DNA of 64,000 nt from Neurospora intermedia (lineage: Eukaryota > Ascomycota > Sordariomycetes > Sordariales > Sordariaceae). Under the pieces are notes generated by a model that was not told the DNA's origin, did not search any database, and saw only the letters and a list, made by a program, of their open reading frames with translations. Both the position numbers and the translations under genes were made by a program. Numbering within the stretch: the stretch's first letter is position 1; each line of letters opens with the position of its first letter. Below are positions 22,038 to 34,317 of this stretch, piece after piece. The DNA is taken from positions 62,001 to 126,000 of the forward strand of contig BTPP01000011.1 of assembly GCA_037102815.1 (NCBI GenBank), written 5' to 3'.

Positions 22038-25000
22038 GGCCGAGTGGCCCAGATTAGGGTACCTACCCAAGGTCCGGGCTCCGCACGCATTGGATTTCGG
22101 ATGAGGTGAAATGAGGGACCGGGTGAGGACCGTGGACCGAGCCCGCGTGCTGACATTCTGGGGGTATACATCGAGAGGTTGACATTTGATGGCAGGTTTC
22201 CGGACTACCTACGGGCACAACTGGCGCTGAGATTGCATGAGGACGGTCTGGGAACCGCATGGGGAGCGGACAAGACTGCATTGGAAGGGCGGATAGGGAG
22301 TTGGAGTTGGGACGTGAAAAGGAAACGAGCAACGGCAAATGTTTGATACCAGCGACGGCAACAACAGATCACCTCGCCGACATTTAATATCATCAAAGCG
22401 CTTATATTACTTCGGATTGATTTTCGGATTGATTTTCGGATTTGTCGACCTTTGAAGTGATCGGGCATGGGATAGATGCATTGTCCCTCAGCATAGAGGC
22501 TGCAGAACATACCTCTAATGTACGAGCGAGCGGAATTTACTAGAGGCACTTGCAGAATCGAGGTGGGTAAGGTACCTACCAGGTAGGTATGCAACAAGAA
22601 GATGGGAGAACGGGGAACTGCAGAGCGAAAAAGAGACATGAGATATGACACCGAATTCTATTCGTCGAGCAACAACAACTCGGACGCCGACACCATGACC
22701 ACCGGAATCGCAGCCGAACGTCCCGTCAACACCACTTCCCTCGCCCGCAGGCTGACCATGTGGACTTCAAGGCGGATGGAGTCAAAGAAATCATCTGGAA
22801 GGTCACGTAGGGAACGACAAGAGTTGGGTGCAGGACCCATCCTTGAAGTTTTCTGTCCGAACGACTTCGGTCGTCGATGGATGTTGATCCTGGGTATTTT
22901 GCCATCGGTCATGTCCGCTGGTCCTAGTGCCATTTGGCACGTGTGGACGGTGGCTCATAGGTGTAACAAGGGATACGCTTGTTGGTAATACTCTTGGCCT
23001 TGAAGAAGAAACGAAAACTGATGAAGGGTCGAACTCGCCGAGTGTTTTCGGTGCAGTGTGCCTTGACTTCAGTTGCTGGGCACAAAGATGGTATGCAGTT
23101 GAGTGTCAAAGTAAGAGTATGGCAGGTAAGGAGTCAAGGTCTCGGAGGTAGGTACGCACATTTATCAATCTCAGCTGTGCAGGCGTGGACAGAGACACGG
23201 TAAATCCCCCTGAAACTGCATACCCCATTCTCGCAAATACACCTGGCACCAAAAGGTGCCCTCTAACCGCATTCCCAGATACAGTCTCAGATTCTCCCGT
23301 CTGCTGCCAAACGCCAGATTCCCATCCTGCATATGTATGTGCCATTTATTGCATACTTTTACTCAGATCTGGCAATCCCCTCAAGTGTCCGGGTCATATG
23401 CAAAAAGACGGGGAGAATACTTTGCCGCCGTGCATGCTGCTCAGTCGTGCACTGTGGCATTGCACGTTGCTCTACGCAGTCACCTCCCAAGGCAGTATTT
23501 GTGGCCTTCAGGTGCGAGCAGATATCGGAAGTATATTCTCAGATTTCATATTCTGGACTGCGAGACGCAAGGGATTGTTGCATCCAGACCCCAGTCGCTG
23601 CTGAACAGAAAGAGAAAGAACAGAGGATAAGAAAAGAAAACAAAAATGACAGATCATCCCTTCCGAGTTCTTGGTTTCTTCCCTTTGCCACTTTCGTGAT
23701 GCTGATAAAAACCCACCAGGACCCCTCTCGCTCGCCTCTCCGCACGCCTCATTTCTCACGAGATCCTCAAGATACATGAACAAAAACACTGGACACCTCC
23801 ACCCTCATATTCGGTGCACAATCCTTTAGTGTACCACGATATCCCAAAACAAGGTTCAGACCCATGACTACCGAATCGCCGATCACCAACTGAATGTCAT
23901 GCAGGTGTCTCAGGCGAGATGCAGGGCCCATTGCTTTTTCCTTGGGACAATGCGCCATGTCTGGTCTAGGCCTCCCATTGTGCTAGCTCCATCCATGTCC
24001 CAGCTAACGCGCTTCCCCGGCGCCTCCCCAGCGTCCCATATCATCAGTCCTGATTGATGATGGATCTGGATGGCTTTCTGGATGAGAAGGAAGACATGCC
24101 GGTTCAAGGACGTCGCGACCGAAGCATTTACGTACATATTTCTCTCGGGGACGATTGCACTGGAAGATCATTCTGGAGTCGAGTCTGGGGTTCGTCATCG
24201 TTTCAGACATTTGATTTCGATCGACACTCGTCCAAGATCTGGGATGTAACTAAGAAGGACCCTAAAAGGCTTGGTAGGTGCCGCAAAGGATCCAAAAAGG
24301 TTCCACAAAACCTTCGATGGTCGGCTTTTCTGCCGAAGCCGAGATCAGATTGGATGGATCAACAGATTTCCTTGGGGGTTTGGGAGGAACTTCGGTTCCA
24401 TTGGCAAAGTCAAAGCGCCGCCGAGCTGGTCGCTGCCCCCCCAGAAAAGGTAAAAATCACTCACCATTCGCCGAGCCTTCGCCATGCCGGTGCCGGGGTT
24501 CCGATTCGGATGGAGCACGCCCAGAATAATGGGACCCAGTTGTGGCCAATGCTCTGCAATCGGTTGAAGAAGATCCCACTGGCGCTAGAATCGATAGAAT
24601 CGACGAAAAAGTCAACCCCTTATCCAAGCTTGCATCAAATATCCCAGCGGACACCGCAGCCGAGGGGCATATCGTGGAGAAGACCCGAGACGACGACTAC
24701 GGTGAGAGGGCCGAACGAATAGGATCACAAGCCCTCTTTCAGAGCAAGTGAGAATCCGAGAACGAGACCAAGTCGCCAAGAGAATGGTGTCTTAGTGTGT
24801 GTACGCGTACACACTGTTCCCTAGAAGCATACCCTGTCCTGGTCATTCAGCTGCCAAGATGCCAAAAGCAGGCGGAGTCCTGGACCACACCTTTGGGATC
24901 AAGGCTTCAGACATTTGGCGGATCAATGGTCTCAGCTCGAACCCCCGAGTTCCAATTAACAGCAAGGAGGGACGGGTTATAACTAAACGAACACGGATTG

Positions 25001-26291
25001 TTCCGATACGCGAGCCGAAAGAACCGATCGGGGCTGATTGGACAAGATGAATGGCCTCGAATCACACACTACACCAGAAACGACAGAATGGGTTCCATGT
25101 CTTGGGGGAATAGTGTAAACAAATCAGAGAGGTCAGACCTAGGACCCAAGTTGAGGAACAAAGGGGGATCCGTGCACACAATCACATTGGGAAAGTTCTC
25201 ACGAGCTTTTCGGTCTCCAAGTGAAACATGGGCTTGGTTAGCGGCCGAGCACCTAATCCTCGGTACGGCTTCCATGTTTTCCACTATCCACGCCTGCTTG
25301 GCCTTGAATCCTCAAGAGAGCCGCACTCAGCCGCACTAGTGAAAGCGTCTGGTTTAAATCAGTGAGAGGATTTGGTTATTTCACATCTCGTGGCCATGGC
25401 CAAAAGTTCCCAGACGGCCGAGGCTCACTTCGCAAGACCATCCCCCCAAAGGAAAAAGAAAAACAAACCCCTTTCCCACTAGGTTGGCCACACGCGAACC
25501 GAAAGACCCCTGTGCCCTACATACATGCAAGGTTGGGTCGTTGTCAACTTGACACTAGTGCAGTGATGAAAACTGGGATGGGCCCGGCTTTGGGTAGGCC
25601 AACTGGCTCGACGCTATCTATTTCATGCAAGGGGAGACTTTGACGGAAATGATATATCGAACACGCTGGCCTGCTCTTCTGTTGCGTTTCCGAACAGTCT
25701 AGCTTGTTGCTTGCTGTTTATCGTGAAGAGTTTCCTTGTGGTTGTTTCTAGACATCTATCTCTGCGACTGAACGAACTGATCGACACTCATTCCTTTCAC
25801 TGACGTCGACCATACACTACCGCATAACTGAACAATATCACCCCACAGGCAATCTACCCATCACACACCACTCGTTGCTTTTCTGCCTTCTCGCTGTCTC
25901 ACATCTACGGGACCACTCCAGCCAATGACGGCGTAAACGCCCCTTGATATTGCCTTTGGGCATGTTGGATCCACGACGATAACAACCTAACACTTACGAC
26001 TTCGACTTTACCACCACAAGCAAGCCAACATTACCTACCTCAAAGCTTCATTAGTGGTAGTCCCAAATTTACTACCGTACCATACCACGCTGCCACGCGA
26101 TATTGGCGCGGATCTTTTGTCAACAATAAGGTATCTAGAGTACATGTAATGGTCCATCGTTCATTATCATCATCAACAAGATCATCATCAACCACCTCTA
26201 CAATCCTTGTACATCGAGGTACTCAAGGAACTACAACATAGGTTTTGATCAAAACGAAACACGCATATAAAGAACGAATGCAAACACCACC
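22038..26291. other. Long gene-poor stretch
   Basis: 4.25 kb have no gene I can support. The longest frames are 24057-24722 (about 221 codons) and 22602-22988 (128 codons). They show no known motifs, no clear splice partners and mixed amino acid content, and I leave them uncalled. The last 600 bp (25680-26290) are C/A-rich with repeated CATC runs and are probably the promoter and leader of the MHYT gene. Confidence 0.5.
22411..22443. repeat. Short tandem repeat, 12-bp unit
   Basis: The unit TTCGGATTGATT occurs almost three times in a row in otherwise unique intergenic sequence. Confidence 0.7.
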
Positions 26292-29200
26292 ATGGACCAG
26301 ACACGATATGAGGAAGGTCAGCCGGAACTGGCCAAGTACCTGGGCCAGGTCGTCCCGTTCCACTTGTCGCCCGGCATCATCTTACTCAGCTACATCATCA
26401 GTCTGTGCGGAGCGATATCGACGCTGGAGTTGATGAATAGGAGGACATCACGCAAGGGCCTTTACAATCATTTGCTTCTGATAGGAGCGGCGATTTCGTT
26501 GGGTGGTGTTAGTATCTGGTGTATGGTAAGCTTCATCCTCCCCTTCTTCTCCCGTACATGCATTCCTATCCCCTAATATTACGACCTCCGCTCACTAACC
26601 CCTCTTGATGCAACGGGTTGACAGCACTACATTGGCAACCGAGCCATCATCCTCCACCACGGCGAAGTCGCTCTCCAAATCGCTTACCGCGCCGACCTCA
26701 CCGTCGCCTCCTTCTTTGTGCCCATCATCGTTCTGCTGTCTGCTTTTCTCATCACCGCCAACACCACCGTCATCACCTGGTGGCGCATCCTCTTGTGCGG
26801 TGCGCTGTCCGGCATCGCAACATGTGGCATGCACTACCTCGGTTCGGCAGCCATTCGCAACTACAAATGCAGCTATGGCACGGGGTACGTGGTGGGCGCG
26901 GCGGTGATCGCCGTGTTTGCGAGCACGGCGGCGTTGACGCTGTTTTTTGTGTTCAAGGCGCAGTGGACGAATAGCTGGTGGAAGCGATTGGGATGCGCGG
27001 TCATCTTGTCAGGCAGCGTGAGTGGCATGCATTGGTGTGCGGCGGTGGGAACGAGGTACAGGTTGCAGAATTTGGAAAGTGTGAGGAGTATGATGGCGCA
27101 TAATGCTACAATTATTGTGGTGCCTTTCTTGGTAAGTTTCCTCGGGGAAGCATCTGGTGTGCAGGAAGGAAGAGGGATGAAAGAAGGAAGGGCTAACGGC
27201 AACAGGCCATCTCTTCGTGTTTGGTCATGGCAGGCGTGGCTTTCCACTCGAGCAGAGTTCGCAAAGTCTACGCCAGCAAGGCGCAAAAGATCACACTCGC
27301 CGCTGCCATATTCGACGACCATGGTCGAATCCTCGTCACTCCGGATGGTAACCTCCCCAGCGAGGAGATCACCACTACTTTCCTCCAAAAAGTAAACAAA
27401 CACCCCTTTCGCCCCTTTCCCTCCCCCCCTCCCTCCCCTGTCTCGCTAACATGCATTGACAAAAATAGACCCAACACGACGTCTTCTCAACTGGCCACCC
27501 CCTCTTCCACTGGATCTACCAAGCCTCACGCGACTGGTACCTCATTTCCAAAATCGCCGACAAGATGGAATTGCACTTGGCCTCGCTTCCACACAGTCCC
27601 ACCTCGTACTCGCGCAAAGCACGCATGGGCATCGAGTTCATCGACGAGGAAGGGAAAATCATCGAGGACTACGACGTTGTCTTCCGGGAAATGTTCTGCT
27701 TGGCGACCGTTGACCTCTCGACGAAAATGAACATGACGCTGGACGAAGCGGGCGTGTTATGGGATGAGATTTTGACAACAGGCGGTGGCATAATGGGTGG
27801 GGTGCATGGACCGGACTCGAACGCCAGTGGTGGATTTGACAAGAGAAAGGGATCGACTTCGACTTCGGCGGCGGAGATGTCGCAGAAGACGACTTTGGAG
27901 GAGCTGGCGGAGAAGGGAATGATCCAGACGGGCGATCAGGGACATGGTTCGTTGATGTTCTTGGTTAAGAGGGTGCAGGGAACTCATGCGATCGACAAGC
28001 TCGAGGCTTCGGGACATCTCTTTGCGGACCTACACCAGGTCTGCAGGATCATGAACAACAGCATGCAGATTCGGACGGGCAAGTTGGAGGAGAAGCTGCG
28101 GTCGATGGAACGGTACACACAAGACGCGATGCTGGATCCGGGCGTACACGTTGGTCTCTTCGCCATCCGGGCACGAGTGGACATCCAGCAATTCGATGTC
28201 ATGGTCCGCAAAGAAGCGCGCGGTTTGCTCCCCAGTGTCAAGCTGCCCATCGAGCGACTCGACTCCTCCGACCTCGCCTTCCTCCGCCGCCACGACGGAA
28301 TGTCCATGTCATACTTCCTCAAACGGTACCGGCACAGCGAGGAAATTCCCCAGCAAGACGCCAAGATTGCTCGCATTCTGTACGACGCCATCAAGGATCT
28401 CCGATCACTTGTCGACGACACGCTGTTCGATGAGGCAACGCTGGTGGCCAAAGTCTCCCAAGTGCCGTGCAAGTCGCCGGACAATGATTCGCGCACCTTT
28501 ACTTGCTCCATGCTCACCTTCTGCATGATGATTCCCATCCACACGAGCGTCAACTGCCCACAATTCGAGTTCAGTCCCCTGCCATTCTTCAAGGTGCGGC
28601 AGTTGGCTTACAAGAACTCGCCTTACCACGGCGCTTTCGCTCGGTCTGTCCATCGCGAGATCTACCCGATTCTCAACAACCTGCGGACAACGTCAACCGC
28701 GACCAACAAGCGACGAGGAGTTCCCGCATGGCTCTCCACCTCTTGGCTTCGTTCGTCGATGTCGATGCCGATTCTCCCATTCTGGCGACGACCGAGCCAC
28801 AGGTCCCACGACCTCCACCCCTGGCGTCACCAGCGCAAAGACGGCATGGACTCTTCATCCCTCGTCTCTTCCAGCAAGGAGAATGTCCTCCAGCCATCTT
28901 CGCACCGGAGCGTCTCAACCCACTCCCTCGACGTGTACAGCTCCATCATCTCGGACGACAATAAAGGAGGGGTCCAAATCCAGCTGCAGCCACAATCGCC
29001 TCCTAGACTCTCGCCTTCCCCTCAACCATATCCTGGCTCAGCAGAGCAACAGCAGGGGCAACAACAAGCAATCGAGGAGATGATGGCCCGCCCCAGCCTT
29101 CACGTGTTTCCCCCACGCGAGACAAAGCCACGACAGCTTTCCTGGGGCGGCATCATGATCTCTCAGGATGTTTCTATCTCCGTTGATGACTCTGCCCTGC

Positions 29201-30015
29201 CGGCTGTTACTACCAGTTCTCCGCATACGTCGTCGCATCACCACTCGCGTAGCAACCACCGCCACGGCAACCATCAGCATAGTAATAGCGCAGGAGGAGC
29301 GTTTGAGCTGACTGGAGGGAAGAAGAAGCGGTTCCTGAGTACTTCGGGAGATAAACATGGGCACCATCATGACCGAAAGAACCAGCGTGCCAAGTCAAGA
29401 CCGCGATCAGGTTCCATGAGTGCGGAATTGACGTTCATGTCGACCACAAGCCCTTCTCACGACCATCCTGGTACAAACCGCCGCAACTCCTATCCCATCA
29501 ACCCAGGGGCACTCGACCTACACTCTGCATCACCCGACGATCATCAAGCATCCGAGCAAAGCGTAATCAGCTACAGCCGTACCCACCCCTTACCTCAAAC
29601 TCATAACACGCACGGTGGCGGCCTCGGTCAGGGCCTCGGCCAACTTGGCCCCTTGTCACATGCAACAACCCTTTCACTTTCTGATCCACTAGATCATACA
29701 AACTCGGCTTCTACCTCCAGTTCCATATCAAAATCCCATTATAGACAACAACAAAAGCCGACGTCGCCCACCAAATCCGACTTTAGTCTAGCCGTCGACA
29801 ATTACAACAAGTACAATGGGTTCGGCATGGACGGCGGCGTACATGTAAGCGGCGGTGGCACCAGCGTGGGTGGTCTCCGACTAGGAGCGGCGAGCAAAGT
29901 GGAGGTGAAGAAGGGAGAGGAGGTGGTCATGACGTTTGTGGATGATTTGTTTAGTGTTTGCGTGAATAGCTCGGGGGCGGGGGGAGGAGGGGAGAGGGCA
30001 GGGTGGAGGAGGTGA
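26292..30015 (+). CDS. MHYT-domain membrane sensor protein
   Basis: This is a fungal protein with an N-terminal MHYT domain, a multi-helix membrane module first described in bacterial signalling proteins and proposed to bind a metal or a small gas. The exons are 26292-26525, 26625-27131, 27206-27391 and 27469-30015, giving 1157 residues. Hydrophobic helices fill about residues 25-265. Three signature motifs lie at Met78-His-Tyr (MHYIG), Met147-His-Tyr (GMHYLG) and Met213-His-Trp (GMHWCA), spaced as in the family. The first intron falls exactly between Met78 and His79 of the first motif. Residues of about 275-310 (LAAAIFDDHGRILVTPDG) and 320-700 are soluble and well ordered, with no bacterial output domain such as GGDEF, EAL or kinase. 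The last 400 residues are Ser/His/Pro-rich and disordered, apart from a short conserved-looking PRQLSWGGIMISQDVSI element. It is probably a plasma-membrane or endomembrane sensor. Confidence 0.88.
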
Positions 30016-30541
30016 GGTTGATTTGCGTTTGGGATTCCATTTGCTTGAATGGATGGATGGAATATGGTGATGGAAGCGATGAAATGAATGAGAGGAAAAG
30101 GACGGCGTGTTGTTTTGTGTGCGAAGGATACCCCCCACACCTTTATAATGTAAATATTTCTCTCTGATGAATGCACATACCTCTACCCATTCAACTTGAT
30201 GCCGATGCAGTGATGTGGACTTTCACTTGAGAGGGTGAGGTGGGCGGAGTAGGATGGTCTGGATCGATAACGTTTGAATGGTTCGTGTTCGCCCACAATG
30301 GAATGATAATGAATTAAACTGGAACGTTCAACGGTTCAAAGGCTCAAGAAACAGGGTGAAGCTGCTGTCTCGTTTCTGACAAATACACTCCAAGTCAGCA
30401 TCTCTTTCTGGTGATCAACTATTCCAACGCGCCTTTTCAAAGCCCACCATGTATGTCCCCTTGTTTTGCCCTTGTTGATTGACTAACCTGGGGTATTTTC
30501 TCTCACCATCCGCTAAAACTGCATCTCCAACCGCTCGGCCC
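30016..30541. other. Convergent 3' intergenic
   Basis: The MHYT gene (plus) and the Nudix gene (minus) end towards each other here. The 526 bp should hold both 3' untranslated regions. I see no gene in it. Confidence 0.7.
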
Positions 30542-31931
30542 TCAAACGCCATTACCCTCCCTTTGGCCCTCCCTCCTCGAACTCGTCGGCAAGGGCAACA
30601 GCCGATGCAACCGACTCACAATTTCAGCATAATCCGGCTCGTTCTCTGCCGTAATCACACCATGTCTCACCAAAAAGTCGATCATAACCACCGCACAACT
30701 GGGCTTAAACTCCAACTTCTTCATGGCCGCCATCACTTCATTCGTGTCCATGACCGCCCAACTGTCAATATCTCCCGGCACCGGCTCGAACCTAAAGTCT
30801 CTCCCCTCATCAGGCAGCTCCAAGTCATAAACGTACAGCACGCCCGGGTTAATCAACCCTTCTTGTCCCGGCCCGGCGCGGCGATCAGAGATGTTGAGCC
30901 ACGTCACTGTGCCCGCCGCCTTCGCATTCGCCCTCACAAACTCCTCGCTCAACGCCGACCCCGCTTCCTCGACGGCTTCCCGGACTATACACTCCCACGG
31001 CGTTTCCCCCCTCGCCACCCCGCCCGCCACCGCCTGGTCCAACTTGCCTGGATAGGTTGACTTGCCGTAATGACGCCTCGGAATCCAAAACCGCAGGTCC
31101 TTGCCAAGCTCCTTTTGTCCATCATCGCCATCTTCTAGCGAGGAGGTTGACCTAACGCGCGAGTAAACAGTCATGTGCGCCCCCCTCCCTATCATGCCCA
31201 ACAATCCAATCGCTGACCGATCGACGCCTACATCGAACTTGGCGCCTACAATGGGGAATTGCTCCCCTTTCTTCTTGGGTCCTAGAATCTTGCCCAGAAC
31301 GTTATCCCGTCTGGCAATCTCAATCTGCTCGTCCAGGATCCTCGAACAGGCGACTTCCCAGGAGCCGTTGTCCTCGGGGAGCAGGTCCTCGGCAGAAGGC
31401 GCGAGAAGGTCGATTGCTTGGTTGCCGACGTCAAGATAGAAGTGCTTGGTCCAGCGCATGTTGCTGATGACCTCGTGGGTGAGGAAGCCATGGGGAGCAG
31501 GGTCGTAAGGGAGATGGAAGGTCCAGAGGTTGGAGAGGGCGCGTGAGTAGGGGTCCAAGTCTGAGGAGCGGGCTGCTGAAGGGGGCGATGTGGTGGGGGT
31601 TGCTGAGGCCGCACGGGAGACGGTGGCAGAGCGCGAGACGGTGGTGGAGGACCAGGTTTGGAGATGGGGGCAGCAGGGGTAGGGGAAGCTGGTAATGGTT
31701 GGGGGGGGGTCAAAGTGGTTAGCGGTGATGGACAGCACACAGGGTACTTCTAGGCAGTGGTGTCATGACTCACTTGTCGCAGTCCCTAACCACTTCGAGG
31801 AGGGTTGCGGGTTTGGTCATTTTGGGCGGTGGTAATGCTGCTATTCTCTCAAGGAATTTCTTTTCGATCTTGTTATTGGGGTCGTGTTCAGGTTGAGAGT
31901 CGTTCGAGACCTGTGACTGGCTTCGTTTCAT
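30542..31931 (-). CDS. Nudix hydrolase with DUF4743-type N-terminus (Tnr3-like)
   Basis: This is a fungal Nudix protein of the group related to the C-terminal half of fission yeast Tnr3. Such proteins hydrolyse diphosphates linked to another moiety, reportedly including oxidised thiamine diphosphate. The exons are 31774-31931 and 30542-31688, joined through an 85-bp intron, and give 434 residues. The start at 31931 (MKRSQSQ) is preferred because upstream in-frame codons add no ordered sequence. Near residue 50 the join gives VVRDCDNFPYP, a hallmark of the N-terminal DUF4743-type region. Residues 62-105 contain a Thr/Ser/Pro-rich insertion. The Nudix box begins at Gly275 (GGVARGE...REAVEEAG) and keeps the Glu pair that binds metal, although the usual hydrophobic residue after its last Gly is Ser. 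No targeting signal is obvious. Confidence 0.9.
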
Positions 31932-33113
31932 TTTTGTAATGTGGAAGAAAGAAATACGGGAAAATGAGAAGAACGAGGAACTGTCGTCAAAAGGTGGACC
32001 CGAGATCTTATCTCTGGCGTTGCCGATTGGTCGATCTGGCTTGGCAAGGGTTCCTTTGTGGGGAAATGGGCGCCGTGTTAGTGCAGCGGTCCAGTAATGA
32101 CACTGTAACGGCAGTGCTGTGGTCACTGTAATTCCAGCAGACGCCCTGTGGTTGTAAGTCTGGATGATTTATGATAATGCGGTTTGGTGTGTACCCAGGC
32201 ACTGATGATGAAATTGATGATGCTGATGATAAAATCAGACGATGCTGAATCTAGCTAAACCAAAAGAGAGAAGAGAATCATCGGATAAAGTGTCACAGTG
32301 GTCCCTTAAGTATCTCTAGGCAGGTAGGACAGGGCCTGCATCCGGCGTGCCCTGACCTAACATGCCGGATCAGAGCAGGAGCGAGCATTTCCCACACTGG
32401 AGGAAATGGGTGATCACGATCGGACGCACAAGGTTGAAGTTGCCAAAGGGGCCTTTGACCAAGCACTTTTGGGCGAAAAGAGAGGTAAGACACAGTAAGT
32501 CAAAGTTCATATCATTGTGTGGGCTACTAGGTGCCTTGAAGTCTCATTGAGCGCTATGTTATGCTAATAAACTAAGGTAGTTGTCCTCGCCCAACAGCAA
32601 CAGCAATAAGCGCCGTCCAACCATCGAGCCATGAAGACCTCAAATCCGCCATCATAACCGATGCTAGAAGTTGAAGCCATAAAAACCGCAAAAAAGAAAA
32701 ACTGACTGACTGACTGAAAGAAGGGTATCAGCAATGGACTGAGACGAAAACATGACCCGCGAACTCCACGCTCCTTTCTGTTCCGTTCCACTTCCAAACT
32801 CCGCGGCAAACAAGGAAGTACCAGAGACACACGATACAGGAGTGCCGTCAATCCTCCTCTCATCTTTGTATGTCCTTCTCCGTCCTATTTCTGCCAAAGG
32901 AAACATGAACTGATGACCCTTCGCTATGATGTGCATTTGATGTGACCGTCCAATACTGGAGATACCAGACCCATGTTGATGACCAATTCCCACTCTAAAG
33001 CAAATAAAACCGACCTAATTTTCGATGCCGATGCCAATGTCCGATGTCGATGCAAGGTGCTGCAAGATGCTGCAAGACCAGAAGCCAATGGAGTTGCAAG
33101 AGATGAAAGTCTC
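31932..33113. other. Intergenic
   Basis: 1.18 kb lie between the start of the Nudix gene and the 3' end of the Myb-like gene. A CTGA tetranucleotide run sits near 32701-32716. I see no supported gene. Confidence 0.55.
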
Positions 33114-34317
33114 TCAAATCTCCCCCTCATCACAATCCTCCTCCTGCTCCCGCTTCAACTGCTCAGCAGCTTCCACCTCGCTGCTATTTCCAGCATCCTC
33201 CCGACCCTCAGTCTTGACCTTGACACCAGCATCACTCTCCTCACTGGCACTGGGGACATCTTCCATCTCGCTATCCTCCTGCTCCTTCTTGATCTTCTTG
33301 CTCGCATTTTCCTCCGCCGCCTTGGCAGCAGCAGCCTTGGCCTTGGCCTGAGCCGCTCTGCCGCGGGGAACAGCAGTCTTCTTGGGCGAAGCAGTCTTAG
33401 CGGCAGCGGCAGCGGCAGTGCGAGGCTTCTTGGCCGCGGGAACCTCCTTCTCAGTGGATTTGGCGGAGCGGCCGCGCTTCTTGGTGATGGGGATGATGAC
33501 CGGCTCTGGCTGTTGCTCATGCTCTTGCTCAATAGAGACAGCAACATCCTCAACGTCGCTGCTCTGCTCGGACTTGACGGGTGTCTCCTCCTCCTCGTCG
33601 TCGTCTTCGATGGGGGTCTCCTCCTTCTTGATCTTGGTCTCCTTCTTGACAGTCTTCTTCACAGCAGGCTTCTTCTTGTCGGCGGCCTTCTCGGTAGAAG
33701 CGTCAATCTTGACCTCCTCACTCTTGACGCTCGACAGCTCAGACTTGTCGCTTTCAGCATCGGACACCGGCTCGTCCTTGACATCAGCAGCGGGCTTTGC
33801 TTTGCCGTTGGCCTTCTTGCTGGAAGCGGCGCCGTTGGCAGCGGCTTTACCCTTGGCCTTGGTGGGCTTGGGCGGGAGCGGGATATCTGGCTTCAGCTCA
33901 GAGATCTTCTTCTTGAGTGCAGACCAGGCGTTGGAGGCGCTGCGGTGGTTGGCCATGCCGAGGTGGTTGGCGAGCTTAACATAGTCGACCTAGGAGGGGT
34001 TGGCATTGGTTGCATGTGGGTGGGGGTGGTGATGACGAGGTGAGGTTGGGGTGAGTGAAGTGAACCAGTATGATGCATGGTGGGGATGCATGAAGGAGAG
34101 GCATGATGGGTGTAGTGGATGGCAATGATAAAGAGGATGAAGAAGGAAAGGATGATGATGATGACCACGATGGTGATGAACAATGATGGAAGAGAGAGAA
34201 AGAAAAAGTGTGACCTACCACAGGCATTTCAGGCATGCACAAAAAGGACATGACAAGGGTGTCGACCTCACGCGCGGTGAAAGGACCCTTCTCGGAGGCA
34301 TCAACCTTGGGAGCCAT
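33114..34317 (-). CDS. Myb-like, lysine-rich nuclear protein
   Basis: This is a small basic and acidic fungal protein of 324 residues, with exons 34219-34317 and 33114-33989 and a 229-bp intron. Residues 10-60 resemble a single Myb/SANT-like helical module: FTAREVDTLVMSFLCMPEMP, then VDYVKLANHLGM and SASNAWSALKKKI, with Trp/Phe spacing suited to a three-helix fold. The rest is disordered and alternates Lys/Ala-rich blocks (KKTVKKETKIKKEE, GRAAQAKAKAAAAKAAEE) with Asp/Glu-rich blocks, as in chromatin-binding tails. A likely nuclear signal is KKRGRSAK near residue 205. Its role is probably DNA or chromatin binding in the nucleus. A histone H1-like role is possible from composition, but the winged-helix core of H1 is not seen. 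Confidence 0.85.

Noticed and set aside
22602-22988. Open frame of 128 codons after the hydrolase gene
   Set aside because: No motif or promoter support, and the Arg/Ser-rich composition suggests a chance frame.
24057-24722. Open frame of about 221 codons in the gene-poor stretch
   Set aside because: No family motif, no splice partners and amino acid content close to chance. The frame is also overlapped by others of similar quality.
33382-34043. Long plus-strand frames opposite the Myb-like gene
   Set aside because: They are mirror frames of a Lys/Ala/Glu-rich coding region and show only Leu/Ser low complexity.
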